A stretch of DNA of 64,000 nucleotides from Mongoliibacter ruber (GCF_003003005.1 NZ_PVTR01000007.1:186001-250000); one strand, 5' to 3'; shown: positions 35,801-45,300, counted from the first letter of the stretch. Made by a program: numbers and translations. The notes: generated by a model from the letters alone, not told the origin.

Positions 35801-37171
35801 TACGCCTATTACTTTTTCAGAGTTTGGACTGAAATACTCGTACTTACCTTGATTGACATTGTATACATAATAAGCATCATCTATTGTTTGTGCGATCAGG
35901 TGCAACCTTTCCTCAGTTGCTTTTAGGGTTTTTTCCATACGCACCTTATCTGTAATGTCTACAGAGTTGGTCACTATCATGTCTTTTATTCCCCCAAATT
36001 CTGCTACAGAATTGTCATAAGCCCAATATTTATTGGTACCACTCTTGGACTTGAGCCTGAGTATGCCTTTATGCCTGCCTGCATTTTTGATTTCACTCAT
36101 ATAGCGCTCAATCATTGGGTAATCGTACTCGTTGAGAAATTCCCTGAGGTTTTTCCCGATCACCTGATCAAGCTCGTATCCCAAAGATTCGGCAGCGGCT
36201 ACATTGATCTTGATGATTTTGCCTTCGAAATCATGAATACAGATAAGTCCCTGACTGTTGTCAAAGATGTTTTTAAAAAGGGCTTCCTCATTTTTGCGGA
36301 AACTGATGTCCAAAATAATTCCATCTATATAGATCTTGTTAGTCAATTCATCATAGAAGGTTTTTCCCCTTTCATCGATCCATTTGAGAAAGCCAGAACT
36401 ATGATTGATCCTATATTGCAATTCCCATGTTTTATTTTCCCTTATAGCTTCGGCTTTTACAGCCATTACTCTTTTTAGGTCTTCATGGTGGATGATGTCC
36501 TTGAAGGATTTTTGGGGATTGTTTAGAAAATCAGCAACAGGATGACCTGTAATGATTTCAAAACCTTTGGTGAGAAATACAAAAGTTTGGTTTTCATCAT
36601 CGAGAGACCTATATGGAGATCCATGGGTATTCTCAATCAAGGTATGGTAGTAGGTCTGATTTTGTTTGAGTTCGAAATTTCTCTTCCTCAATTCAAGCAA
36701 TCTCATCGCCTGAGCACTTAAAGACTTTAGTCCTTTTCTTTGTTCTTGTGTCAGGGATTTTTCTTTGTCATCGGCTACGCAAAGCGCTCCCAAAGCATAG
36801 CCATCCTCTGTAATCAATGGATAGGAAGCATAAAATACAATATCAGGATCTCCTAACACAGGAGGGATATCCCGAAACCTGGGGTCAATTTTTATATTTG
36901 GAACTTCAAAAAAATCATGGCTGGTTTTGATGGCTGTGGCACAGATCGACAAACTCACAGGGGTTTCAGTCGCTTCTATTCCATGTCTGGATTTGAACCA
37001 CTGTCGTTCCCTATCTACCAAAGTGACAGTGGCATATTTGGTATCACAGATTTTGGCCGCCATATCTGTGATAAAGTCAAATTCTTCCTCCTCCTCCGTA
37101 TCCAAAATATGATAGGAGTAAAGTTGAGAAATCCTTAAATCCTCATGTTGTGGTTGTACGGGTTTATTCAT
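32819..37171 (-). CDS. Hybrid histidine kinase: GAF, five PAS, kinase core, two receivers, Hpt
   Basis: A 1450-residue soluble phosphorelay protein. An N-terminal GAF domain (about 15-165, RQWFKSRHGIEATETPVSLSICATAI) precedes five PAS units to about residue 810. The kinase core has His821 in MSHEIRTPL and an HATPase with NLLNNAIKFT, VIDTGIGI and GTGLGLTI. Two receivers follow (VLFVDDN...LIDYHMPYVDG at about 1060-1175; VLVAEDI...FMDVHMPEMDG at about 1205-1325), and a C-terminal Hpt domain with His1389 in NAHYIRGAS. The Hpt motif has Arg where Lys is usual (HxxKG). Such BarA-like proteins feed phosphoryl to a separate receiver; stand-alone receivers are encoded at 13-26 kb. The gene stands alone. 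Confidence 0.93.
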   Translation of the reverse strand: MNKPVQPQHEDLRISQLYSYHILDTEEEEEFDFITDMAAKICDTKYATVTLVDRERQWFKSRHGIEATETPVSLSICATAIKTSHDFFEVPNIKIDPRFRDIPPVLGDPDIVFYASYPLITEDGYALGALCVADDKEKSLTQEQRKGLKSLSAQAMRLLELRKRNFELKQNQTYYHTLIENTHGSPYRSLDDENQTFVFLTKGFEIITGHPVADFLNNPQKSFKDIIHHEDLKRVMAVKAEAIRENKTWELQYRINHSSGFLKWIDERGKTFYDELTNKIYIDGIILDISFRKNEEALFKNIFDNSQGLICIHDFEGKIIKINVAAAESLGYELDQVIGKNLREFLNEYDYPMIERYMSEIKNAGRHKGILRLKSKSGTNKYWAYDNSVAEFGGIKDMIVTNSVDITDKVRMEKTLKATEERLHLIAQTIDDAYYVYNVNQGKYEYFSPNSEKVIGVNLDFFSGGKNFNDTFVHEEDKLKCKEAAKNLLNGTAFNIEYRIVLDGQVRWLNEKAFPVVSQNSKETRYAGRVTDVTQRKNIQFELENTKEILEQASKTARVGAWEVDLIEKKIHWSDMMKEIHAVPEDFQLEFDNSLSFFKKGFNRNKASEALDLLIKKQKQTDQELLIVDANGKEKWIRLIGKAEYKMGSCIRLYGTVQDVNDIRKKTSELIKTKQQLESILSELEDVVWAFKLPTYKMLFVTPSVERFFGVNSNECMQDPEFWTQFIYEEDRYIIEEIGLELEENNGYEKEHRIVTKDGSIRWVCHIGKVIFDSNDTPIRLDIKMSDVTKDKEFEKQLIAETNRANAASKSKSDFLANMSHEIRTPLNGVIGFTDLLLKSDLSHLQQQYADNANTAGKSLLNLINDILDFSKIEAGKLDLEMVESDLHEILYETLDIIKYPAGQKNLEIILDIPPTLPNQFLIDPLRLKQILINLLNNAIKFTEKGNVTLQVVPEFTVENNCKLHFSVIDTGIGISEEQQKKLFKAFSQADNSTTRKFGGTGLGLTISNLLAEKMGSHINVKSEEGKGSTFYFTVNTEVIVTQSRNELANKAVKRVLFVDDNAEVRSITKKHLESWGLECYTAGNGFEAFKHLTGNLDFDLALIDYHMPYVDGIQVISQIRKELKLDASMLPIFIMSYYSDGEKLKTPMIKLKINQNISKPLNYADLFDEIENLNQDVAQNQQPQPLQEQKLSGEFTVLVAEDISMNMLLLKTLLGNILHKVRVIECGNGQIAVEKYLAHDVDLIFMDVHMPEMDGLNATQNIRKIEAKTGKHVPIVALTAGALKEDQQKCFEAGMDDFLTKPIHPASLKSVLEKHLELKDSGDHAIDQESNSERKLSFNKVKLMQLIDNYQPLLKELLITSRDLIKKIEAIKSMLTNLDREGVKANAHYIRGASQSMAFDVLAELSEAMEMSALKAKEETLVEIFGKLESEWSRLDKIILEEITNIADE

Positions 37172-37235
37172 CTTCTAGGGCAGAGCTTTTAATATAGCCA
37201 AATCTAACCAAACTGTCAGGACTTATTGTTTGATA

Positions 37236-37808
37236 TTAATCCATCAAAGCGTTGATTTCACTTTTTGAAAGGTGGATTATACTCATTTTTAATGTTATAG
37301 GTCTTTCTGGCTTATTATTATTGTCCCTTGGGACGGCTACTATTTTATTTACAATTTCCATGCCCTTGATGACCTGACCAAAGACTGTGTAGTCTCCGTC
37401 AAGTCTGTGCAAACCATCTTTATTTTGGACAATGTAATACTGACATCTTGCAGAAAGTTTGCCTGGATTATCATCTCTTCCTGCTCCTACAGCACCATAT
37501 ATATGTGTCAACTGTGGGTCAAATTCAGGTTCGAGCAAGTACTCGGGATCGCTAAAACCTTCTGGAGTATCAGGACAGCCTCCTTGAGCGACAAAATCTG
37601 GTATGACCCGATTGAATGTCAAAGAGTCCCAATAGCCATCTTGAGCCAACTGTATAAAACTTGCTTTGTGACGAGGCGTCTCATCGTGTAGTTTGATAAA
37701 AATTTCACCCAAAGGTGTTTCAATCAATCCAACTGGGATTTTTTCTTGGGCGAAGTTTTGGTGGCAAACCACTGATAATAAAGTGAATACAAATACTATC
37801 TTTTTCAT
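37236..37808 (-). CDS. Cyclophilin-type peptidyl-prolyl cis-trans isomerase, exported
   Basis: A 190-residue protein with a signal peptide (MKKIVFVFTLLSVVCHQNFA) and one cyclophilin domain. ETPRHKASFIQLAQDGYWDSLTFNRVIPDFVAQGGCPD covers the conserved Phe/Arg active-site region, and GLHRLDGDYTVFGQVIKGMEIVNKI the second half. The central segment is somewhat longer than in bacterial PpiB and reads LTHIYGAVGAGRDDNPGKLSARCQYYI, a form common in Bacteroidota. It should assist folding of exported proteins in the periplasm. Single gene. Confidence 0.92.
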   Translation of the reverse strand: MKKIVFVFTLLSVVCHQNFAQEKIPVGLIETPLGEIFIKLHDETPRHKASFIQLAQDGYWDSLTFNRVIPDFVAQGGCPDTPEGFSDPEYLLEPEFDPQLTHIYGAVGAGRDDNPGKLSARCQYYIVQNKDGLHRLDGDYTVFGQVIKGMEIVNKIVAVPRDNNNKPERPITLKMSIIHLSKSEINALMD

Positions 37809-37944
37809 AGTCTAGGTTTAGACGGGAAGATATAAAAAAACCAGACAGCCTGCGTCAAAATGTAAAAATACCTTGTAGAGGGTATTTTATAGTAGTAAAG
37901 AATAGCCTATAATGTAAGTTCAAAAAGTGAAGTAAAATAGGGTC

Positions 37945-37980
37945 AAAAAAAGACGACCCCGACAGATAAATCCATCGGGG
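37945..37980 (-). terminator. Possible terminator
   Basis: CCCCGA (37957-37962) pairs with TCGGGG (37975-37980) around a 12-base loop; on the minus strand the stem is followed after a few bases by a T-tract (complement of 37945-37951). It lies 314 bases past the helicase stop, so it could end that transcript only after a long untranslated tail. Confidence 0.4.
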
Positions 37981-38150
37981 CCCTCTTAGATGTTTTGACG
38001 TAGATTATTAATTTTTCAATGGATTTCATGAATCTCCCTTCGGTCGACTTGCGAAGCAATACCCCATGTACTTGTAGAGAGGTTGTAAATATGTACACCT
38101 TACTGACTGCTTCCCAATGATTTTTACATTAAAGTAGGAGTATTCATAAC

Positions 38151-38183
38151 AGACCTGCCAGGTTTTTAAAACCTGGCAGGTCT
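38151..38183. repeat. Perfect palindrome with 16-bp arms
   Basis: AGACCTGCCAGGTTTT (38151-38166) and AAAACCTGGCAGGTCT (38168-38183) are exact complements around one T. The symmetry makes it a possible bidirectional terminator, since T-runs fall inside the stem rather than after it, but the shape fits a dispersed palindromic repeat better. Confidence 0.85.
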
Positions 38184-38293
38184 AATCAAGCATGCAACCC
38201 AAAATCTAATACATTAAGCTTTTACTAATATTCATATCCTATTCAAAAATCCTTAATAAAAAATCAAATACAATCTTTCTGACAAACTACCTT

Positions 38294-39616
38294 TTACCTC
38301 GCCACAGCTATTTTCACATTTGTCTTTTTTAGTTTTTCATTTCTTACATTTTGGAGAACGGTATCGACAAGGTCTTTGCGGATGGCGACATAGGAACTTT
38401 TGTCTTGTATATGAATCTGACCTATTGCATCTCCTTTGATATCTCCTTTTTTGGTCAGATAGCCCACTATATCCCCTTTGCTGATTTTATCTCCTTTTCC
38501 AGCACTTATATATAAGCACACATACTCTGGAATTACTGGCAGAAAGGCATTGGCTTCGGGTGTGATTTCCTCCGGTTTTTCTTCTATGTACCTTGGCAGG
38601 TATTCTTCTTGGGTCAAGATCAGATAACTCACTCCCGAAGCATTCATCCGGGCAGTTCTACCATTTCGGTGGATGTAGGCATCCTCTTGTTTGGGGAGTT
38701 GGTAATGTACTACATGTTTGATCTCTGGGATATCCAATCCACGGGAAGCAAGGTCTGTGGCAATCAATATATTGGAAGCGCCCATTCTGAATTTGATCAG
38801 GTTGATTTCCCTTTCAGCTTGGTCCATTCCACCATGGAGTGTGCTTGGTACGAATTCGTAATCTTTGAAGAAAAAGCTAAGCCTGTCTACAGATTCCCGA
38901 TGATTGCAAAAAATAATGCAGGGATCACCTTTGAATCCTGAAACCAAACTCAAGATGGTATCTGATTTTTCTTTTACTGTTGTATAGACTACTTTTTGCT
39001 TCAACAGGTTCTTTTCTGTTTCTCCTATGAAATTCAATTCCTCGATTTTTTCTTGTGGAACAAATTCAGGAAGCCTATCCATAGGAGTGGCAGATGTAAG
39101 GATATGCCTTTGTGATTTGGGTAAAAACCTGAAAATATCCCTTATCTGATCTTCAAAACCCAATTCCAAGGACTTGTCAAATTCATCCAATACTACAAGC
39201 TTGGCATGCGAGAGGTCTATGTTCCCTTTTGAAAGGTGGTCAATAAGCCTGCCTGGAGTGCCTATCACAAGTGAGGGGGTGGATAGAAGGGAGTTACGTT
39301 CTACCCGCATTTCATGTCCACCATAGCAACAGGTGACTTTATGCTGGCTTTTGAGCGACTTGAAAACCTTCTCAATCTGAAGTGCCAGTTCTCTGGTAGG
39401 GGCTATTATCAAAGCTTGGACTTCATTTAAATTGGAATCCAAAAGTTGAAGTAGGGGAATTAAAAACGCCAAAGTCTTTCCTGATCCTGTTGGGGCCAAG
39501 AGAAGGAGGTCTTTCTTTTTTGAAAAAACGGAGATGGTCTTTTGTTGAATGTCATTAAGGGATTCGAAACCCAATTGGTCTAAAACTGCCTGTTCGATTT
39601 TTTTGCTATCGGTCAT
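38294..39616 (-). CDS. DEAD-box RNA helicase, DbpA-like
   Basis: A 440-residue ATP-dependent RNA helicase. Motifs are APTGSGKT (I), PTRELA (Ia), TPGR (Ib), LDEFD (II, where DEAD is replaced by DEFD), TSAT (III), ATDLASRGLDIPE (V) and HRNGRTARM (VI, normally HRIGRTGR). The C-terminal about 75 residues (KISKGDIVGYLTKKGDIKGDAIGQIHIQDKSSYVAIRKD) form a DbpA-type RNA-binding domain, which targets 23S rRNA helix 92 in other bacteria. I use the ATG at 39616 (MTDSKKIEQ); the frame can be extended to a TTG at 39634, less likely. Role in ribosome assembly is inferred from family. Confidence 0.92.
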   Translation of the reverse strand: MTDSKKIEQAVLDQLGFESLNDIQQKTISVFSKKKDLLLLAPTGSGKTLAFLIPLLQLLDSNLNEVQALIIAPTRELALQIEKVFKSLKSQHKVTCCYGGHEMRVERNSLLSTPSLVIGTPGRLIDHLSKGNIDLSHAKLVVLDEFDKSLELGFEDQIRDIFRFLPKSQRHILTSATPMDRLPEFVPQEKIEELNFIGETEKNLLKQKVVYTTVKEKSDTILSLVSGFKGDPCIIFCNHRESVDRLSFFFKDYEFVPSTLHGGMDQAEREINLIKFRMGASNILIATDLASRGLDIPEIKHVVHYQLPKQEDAYIHRNGRTARMNASGVSYLILTQEEYLPRYIEEKPEEITPEANAFLPVIPEYVCLYISAGKGDKISKGDIVGYLTKKGDIKGDAIGQIHIQDKSSYVAIRKDLVDTVLQNVRNEKLKKTNVKIAVAR

Positions 39617-39770
39617 TTTGTAAAGGTAAAACAATCTTGCAGCATTAGTTTCAGTCTTGGAAGAGTTTTCGGCTTTTTTCCAAGACCTTAAACTGTATCT
39701 TGAATAAGGTTTCTAACCTTGTCTCCCAAATGCTTAAAATATTGATGATTAATTAGTTCCCTGCCTCATC

Positions 39771-39806
39771 TAAAGGTACCTTTAATACGTATGTTGCTTA
39801 ACATAC
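39771..39806 (+). promoter_or_regulatory. Two palindromes upstream of the GAF-kinase gene
   Basis: TAAAGGTACCTTTA (39771-39784) is a perfect 14-bp palindrome. Five bases on, GTATGTT-GCTT-AACATAC (39789-39806) forms a 7-bp stem with a 4-base loop and ends 18 bases before the ATG at 39825. They may be an operator and a leader hairpin; no binding protein is known. Confidence 0.4.
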
Positions 39807-39824
39807 TACAAGAATCCATAAACT

Positions 39825-41027
39825 ATGAATATACCCATCCCCTCGAATGAATTCGAAAGAATCATCCGATTAAGTGAATATGATTTTGATTACCCCGAAT
39901 TAGAAGAACAGTTTAAAGACCTTACAAAATTGGCAGCCAAAGTAGCAGGGGCTGAGATTTCTTTGATCAACCTTATCGACAGTTTTACTCAGTGGTCAGT
40001 AGCTACCCATGGCATGGATCCCATCCAGACACCAAGAGAGGATTCAATATGTACTTATACTATTATGGGTGACGAGGTTTTAGAAGTGAATGATCTTAGG
40101 GCTGATGACAGGTTTAAGGACAAAGCTTATGTGAAAGGTGAACCTAGGTTCAATTATTATTTTGGAATACCCCTCAAGGATGATGAAGGCTTCAATCTTG
40201 GAGCGCTTTGTGTCATAGATAAAAAAGAAAGAGAGCTTTCTGCTGAAAAGGTCGAGTTGCTAAAGATCATAGCTGATGAAATTGTGAATAGGTTTAAGAT
40301 CATCTTGACTATCCAACAATTGAAGTCAAGCATGAAAGATATGGGTCAAAACAACAAAAAAATAGCACATGATATCCGTGGCCCGTTAGGCGGAATTATT
40401 GGATTGGCGCAGGTCATTAAGGATCAGGGTGATGACAATAACCTCGAAGAGGTCTTGGAATTTATTCAATTGATTCAAAAAAGCGGAGTGTCTCTTTTAG
40501 AACTGGCAGATGAAATTCTGACCGATAAATCCCAGCAGGCTCAAAAGCCTTCAATAAATAGTCATTCTGAGTTTAACCTTGCCCTTTTGCAGAAGAAAAT
40601 TACAGATATGTATGATGTTCAAGCAAAGCAAAAGGAGCTTGTACTCGATGTAAATATTGATGGGGATAATAAAGAAGTCCCTTTCAATAAGAATAAGCTG
40701 ATACAGATTTTTGGAAATCTGATTTCCAATGCGATCAAATTTACTCCCTCGCAAGGGAAGGTGAAAGTTACTTTAGCCTTGATGGAAAAAGAGGATCTTA
40801 AAGAGCTTCAGGTAAGTGTGAGTGATACAGGAAGAGGTCTCAGCGAATTGCAGATTTCAGAGATTCTGGAAGGGAAAGCAAAATCCAAAAATGGAACAGA
40901 AGGGGAGACTGGCTATGGTTTTGGCCTTCCACTTGTCAAACATTTGGTAGACAGCATGAAAGGAGAGCTTCAGATAGAATCTCAACCAGGTGTCTACAGT
41001 TCCTTCACGGTACATTTACCTGTCTAG
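39825..41027 (+). CDS. GAF-domain sensor histidine kinase
   Basis: A 400-residue soluble kinase. The N-terminal GAF domain (about 15-165) is closely related to that of the large hybrid kinase (TQWSVATHGMDPIQTPREDSICTYTI versus RQWFKSRHGIEATETPVSLSICATAI pattern). The phosphoacceptor is His182 in KKIAHDIRGPLGGIIGLA, with a Gly in place of the usual Thr/Glu. The HATPase is complete: N box NLISNAIKFT, G1 SDTGRGLS and a G2-like GYGFGLPLV. It stands alone on the plus strand with two palindromes upstream, and converges on the acyltransferase gene with only 7 bases between. Confidence 0.92.
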   Translation: MNIPIPSNEFERIIRLSEYDFDYPELEEQFKDLTKLAAKVAGAEISLINLIDSFTQWSVATHGMDPIQTPREDSICTYTIMGDEVLEVNDLRADDRFKDKAYVKGEPRFNYYFGIPLKDDEGFNLGALCVIDKKERELSAEKVELLKIIADEIVNRFKIILTIQQLKSSMKDMGQNNKKIAHDIRGPLGGIIGLAQVIKDQGDDNNLEEVLEFIQLIQKSGVSLLELADEILTDKSQQAQKPSINSHSEFNLALLQKKITDMYDVQAKQKELVLDVNIDGDNKEVPFNKNKLIQIFGNLISNAIKFTPSQGKVKVTLALMEKEDLKELQVSVSDTGRGLSELQISEILEGKAKSKNGTEGETGYGFGLPLVKHLVDSMKGELQIESQPGVYSSFTVHLPV

Positions 41028-41034
41028 GATAAAG

Positions 41035-42183
41035 TCACACTTCTTCCAACAGCCGTTTTTGATTGCTGACTGGATTGGCGTACATGGCCAGAAAACTCTT
41101 GACAGCCAAAGGGTTTTTTTGGTCAACGCCCTTTTTGAAACGAGCTTCAAATAGACTTTTTTCTTCAGGACTATACTCAGACTTATACTGTTCAGTACCG
41201 GTCAACATATCATGTGCTATGTATTTGGTAGGCCATAGTTTGTAGCCCAAGATGATCTGATCGTCAATCAGGTCAGTAAATGCCTGAAATTGTTTTACTA
41301 CTCCTGCAGTGTTTTCTTTGATCAGGTCAATTTTGTCATTGAGTGGTTCTCCTACATGGATATGAATACGCCTTTTTTGACCGATTATTCCGCTCAACAA
41401 AGTGCTGAAATCTTCATTTTCACCTTTTACATATACCTCTTGATTGGCTTTTGCCAGAAGTTCGGGCATTTTCAACATATCTGTGGGATCGTACTCGTAG
41501 GACATACTTACTGGTACGACATTGAGTCTTTTGAAATAATCCAAAAAGTGCTCCCCATTATCAGAAGCCATGCTGATCATCTTGAGTACCCCTTTGTGGG
41601 TCATGTCATTACCGTCCTTGGTTCGCCCTTCTCTTTGGGCTATCCATACAGACCTGTTTTCTCTCAACAGAGAATGCCTGATAAATTGAGAAATCAACCT
41701 TGAACTTTCCAATAGTTCTCTGGCCGGTAGGCCTCTCTTGATGATAAAGTTGCGTGTCAGCCTGGAAAGGGTTTTCAGAAAAGGTTTTTTGACCAAGTTG
41801 TCTCCAATAGCTGATGTGGTCATAAAAAGTCCATGCTCATATAGGCAAGCATTGAGCAAAGAAGTATCGAGGATAATGTCCCGATGGTTGGATATGAAAA
41901 GGTAGGAAGTTCCTTTGTCTAGTTTCTCAAAGCCCGAGGTAGTCAAACCAGCAGAACTTTTTTCCAATACTTTATTGACCCCAGGGTAAATAAAATTGAT
42001 CTGAAAGTCTCTTATGGAATGACAGTGAAGCATCAGGTCTTTCCAATACTTATCTTCGTGATCCGGAAAAGTAAAGTTCATCATAGCCTTGAGCATAGGG
42101 TGATCTATAATTTCCCTGATAGCCTGATTGACTTCTGTATCGTAATAAGGTCTGATTTCTTCGAAAGGAGACATTCGTTTCAT
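41035..42183 (-). CDS. 1-acyl-glycerol-3-phosphate acyltransferase-like (PlsC superfamily)
   Basis: A 382-residue acyltransferase. The catalytic motif reads SNHRDIILDTSLLN: the His-to-Asp distance is five residues, or the Asp directly after Arg takes the role, in contrast with the H-x4-D of classical PlsC. A glycine-containing substrate motif follows (REGRTKDGNDMTHKGVLKM). It resembles a subgroup often annotated as glycerol acyltransferase in Bacteroidota and gamma-proteobacteria. No membrane anchor is obvious, so it is probably peripheral at the inner membrane. The acceptor (lysophosphatidate or another glycerolipid) is not known. Confidence 0.82.
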   Translation of the reverse strand: MKRMSPFEEIRPYYDTEVNQAIREIIDHPMLKAMMNFTFPDHEDKYWKDLMLHCHSIRDFQINFIYPGVNKVLEKSSAGLTTSGFEKLDKGTSYLFISNHRDIILDTSLLNACLYEHGLFMTTSAIGDNLVKKPFLKTLSRLTRNFIIKRGLPARELLESSRLISQFIRHSLLRENRSVWIAQREGRTKDGNDMTHKGVLKMISMASDNGEHFLDYFKRLNVVPVSMSYEYDPTDMLKMPELLAKANQEVYVKGENEDFSTLLSGIIGQKRRIHIHVGEPLNDKIDLIKENTAGVVKQFQAFTDLIDDQIILGYKLWPTKYIAHDMLTGTEQYKSEYSPEEKSLFEARFKKGVDQKNPLAVKSFLAMYANPVSNQKRLLEEV

Positions 42184-42264
42184 ATTGTTGGACTACAAAG
42201 AAAGCAATTTTTAAGTAAAGGTTCTGTCTGTTTACTGCAATAATGTACATCCAAGGCATTGTGT

Positions 42265-42300
42265 AAAACAAATGAAGCTGCCCCAAATGGAGCAGCTTCA
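42265..42300 (-). terminator. Rho-independent terminator of the secreted nuclease gene
   Basis: TGAAGCTGC (42273-42281) and GCAGCTTCA (42292-42300) form a perfect 9-bp stem with a 10-base loop, 20 bases after the stop at 42321; on the minus strand a T-rich tract follows. Confidence 0.85.
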
Positions 42301-42320
42301 ATAATGATTTGAGTATCAGG

Positions 42321-45300
42321 TTACTTGATCACTAGTCTTTCGATCTGTCTTTGACCACTCTGATCAGTGATGACAATCAGGTACATTCCTTTGGATAAGT
42401 TGGTGACGTCAAACTGTACGAAACCATCTGCCGACAATTCTGAAGCAATCAATGCTCCAAATGCCGACCTAAGCTCTACATTATGTAAACCTTCAGCACT
42501 TCTCAGACTAATATTGACCAGTCTGTTTGCCGGGTTAGGAAATATCCTCACATTTACTCTTGTAGGTCTGATCGGGAATTTTATGGTGTCGGAAGATCTT
42601 AGACAACCTAACTCATCCTGGATTTCCACCCTGTAGTCGCCCGCTCCGGCTATCCTCACGGTGTTATCTGAACCGGATTGAATCACCTGTTCGTTTTTAT
42701 ACCAAGTGAAGGTGTATGGCCCTTCAATGGTAGCCAATTTTCCTCGCTCAAATAATATAAATGGCTCAGGCAATTCTCTTACCACTACCTCAAAGCTTTC
42801 TGTGGTGCTGATGCAAAGATTGGTTTCCACCACAGCTCTGAATTGTCTGTTTGAGGAAAGTTCATTTATTTCAAGTGAATTAAGCCCCTCACTTCCTTCT
42901 ACCAAGTCCCAAGCTTGACCATCAGTGGAAGTTTCCCAGAATAGGACCCCGGTGAAATTACCACCTAGCAATTGTAACTCCGTGCTTCCAGATTCAAAAC
43001 AAAGCTCGTTTTCTCCGATAATCAAAGGAAGATCAATGTCACAACTGACCGTAAACCTTGTCTTGACAGCAAGGTGGTCGGATGTTGTGTTCAAGTAATT
43101 TGGTATCAAGTCGAAGGGTACCACCAACCGCTCTGAATTCACCAACCAATTGTCGTTGAGTTCATTAGAGATGATGACATGGTCAATCACGTTTTCAAAG
43201 GATGGGAATGACCTTAGGCCTGCATTGCTCAAACTAATAGTGACCGGTGTATAATTTTCCGGATCGTTGATATAGTTGATAAATGATGTCTCTGATGTAT
43301 TGACAGTTGGCGCAGTCTGATCTGCTACTGTTTCATCCAAGTCATCATTATAATCACCCAAAATGATCAGCGGCACATCAGGATAATACGCGTCAAGTGA
43401 ATCTTTCAAAACATTGACGTCATATCTTCTCATGGCATATCTTGGGTTGCCCGCACTTTCTCCGCCACCATTTGACCTTGCATGGATATTGACAAGGTTA
43501 AATTTCTGTTGCACCCCATCTATATTGGTTTTTACTTCCAGTAAGAAAGGAAGTCTTCCGCTTGCCCAGAATCTGTCTGGTGGGGATGGATAGTCAAGCA
43601 AATCTGATGCTTGAACTCCTTCTAGTAATACCCTCGTTTTGATTGGTTCTACTGTAGATTTCTTGTAGAGAAAAACGAGTTTTTGTGCCGTTTCGAAATT
43701 GTCAGGACCCAAAGATACTGCAGGAGAAACGATGCCTTCGTAATCTTCCAAAGCTTCAATCAACTCATCCAATTTTTGAGAACCTGTGATTTCTTGGAAA
43801 GCATACACATCAGCATCCAAGTCTTCTATTAAGGTTTTGACATTTTGAAGTTGAAGGTCAAGGTTGCTTGGACCGTTTCCTGCGGATCCAAACCATTCTA
43901 TATTCCAGTTTACTACATCAAAAGTTTTTTCCTTAGCCAATGTTGCACCGCTAAGGTAGCCTCTTTTGACGTTGATGTCTCCAGACTCAAATGTGATAGG
44001 CCCGCTGAATGCTCCTTCAGAGGACGGAGCAAATCTTACCGTCACTGTCTTGGTTCCTGCCAATTCCTCAATAGAGTAGGAGAGGTTAGGACTGAATGTC
44101 ACACCATCTTTAGAAAATTCAAAGCCACCTACAGCACCATTGTCTATTGTAAGAGGAGCTACTGGATTACTTAAGGTGAAACTGAAAGTCCTTGTTTCTG
44201 TGGAGACAGTTCCTGCCGGTACAATCCCGAAGTGGAAGTAGTCTATATTTCCGATGCTATTGGAGAAGAAAGGAGCTGCCGGTTGATCTGAGCTTCTCAA
44301 TTCGAAGTCATCCAGTGTCCATCTTGCGGCACCTTCTTCAGTAGAAGAGCTGTATACAAACGCCAACCTGATGCTTTGATCGAGGTAAGCGGATAAGTCC
44401 AGTTCTCCTGAGAAAGACCATTGGTCACCATTGGCAAATCTGTCCTCCAGTTCTGTCCAGTTTCCTGAGTCAGGATCTCCTTCGACATAATCTGTTGAAA
44501 TCAATAATTTCAACCTAGGCCCATTGAATGCCACACGGCTGTAGAATGAAAGCAGAGGGATGTTGAAGCCCGTAAGGTCATAAGCCGGTGTAATCAACCA
44601 ATCCTCATTGAGTCTTGCGCTACCTGCTGCAAAACCATTGATCTGTAGACCAAAAGGTGCCGAGGCGGTAGGAGTGGTTCCAGCTCTACCGAAAGTAGTA
44701 CATGCCCATTCCTGATCTCCCAATACACTGATTGCTGACCATCCTGTTGGAAGTCCTTGCGAACACGCTTCGTTGAAGTTTTCACTGATGTTGAATGGAT
44801 CAAAAGCTGTGGCACTGACATTCAACTGAACCGGTTGACGGCCTTCAGTAGTGTGGCTGATGACAGTCTGGAATACTCCGGCATCGTCTGAAGCAAACTG
44901 AACGAAGATGCTTACAGCTGCTTCTAATTGACTTGGAGTAAGTACTAGACTCTCCACAAAGTTTTCACCATCTAATGACAAACCAAAAGGAGCCGTGGTA
45001 GACACAACTACATCACCTACAAGTTTGGCAGCATTCAATTGGTACTGTAGAATGCTTGGAATTTCATCTATCCTGAATAGTCCAAAGTCTAGAGTGGTCG
45101 GTTCAATAGTCACAGTAGGAATCAAGACTCCTTCAGCATCTTTCACTACGCCAAAGAAATTGACAGGAGAATTGCCTGGGAAGAAATTTGTGATTCTAAA
45201 AGTACCGGCTGCACCTAGGGTATTGCCATTGACAGCTGTATTGGAAGTAGATACAATTCTGAATTCTACTTCACCGGAAAGGTTTGAAAGCTGGCTTAGG

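Larger units (their letters stand above)
37809..38293. other. Intergenic region with hairpins, 485 bases
   Basis: No coding frame is convincing. Three foldback elements are visible: AAAATACC/GGTATTTT at 37865-37872 and 37881-37888, CCCCGA/TCGGGG at 37957-37962 and 37975-37980, and the large palindrome at 38151-38183. The segment between them shows no feature I can name. Confidence 0.55.

Noticed and set aside
37809-38293. Structured non-coding RNA gene
   Set aside because: Hairpins exist but they are separate, with no match to a known RNA class that I can recognise.
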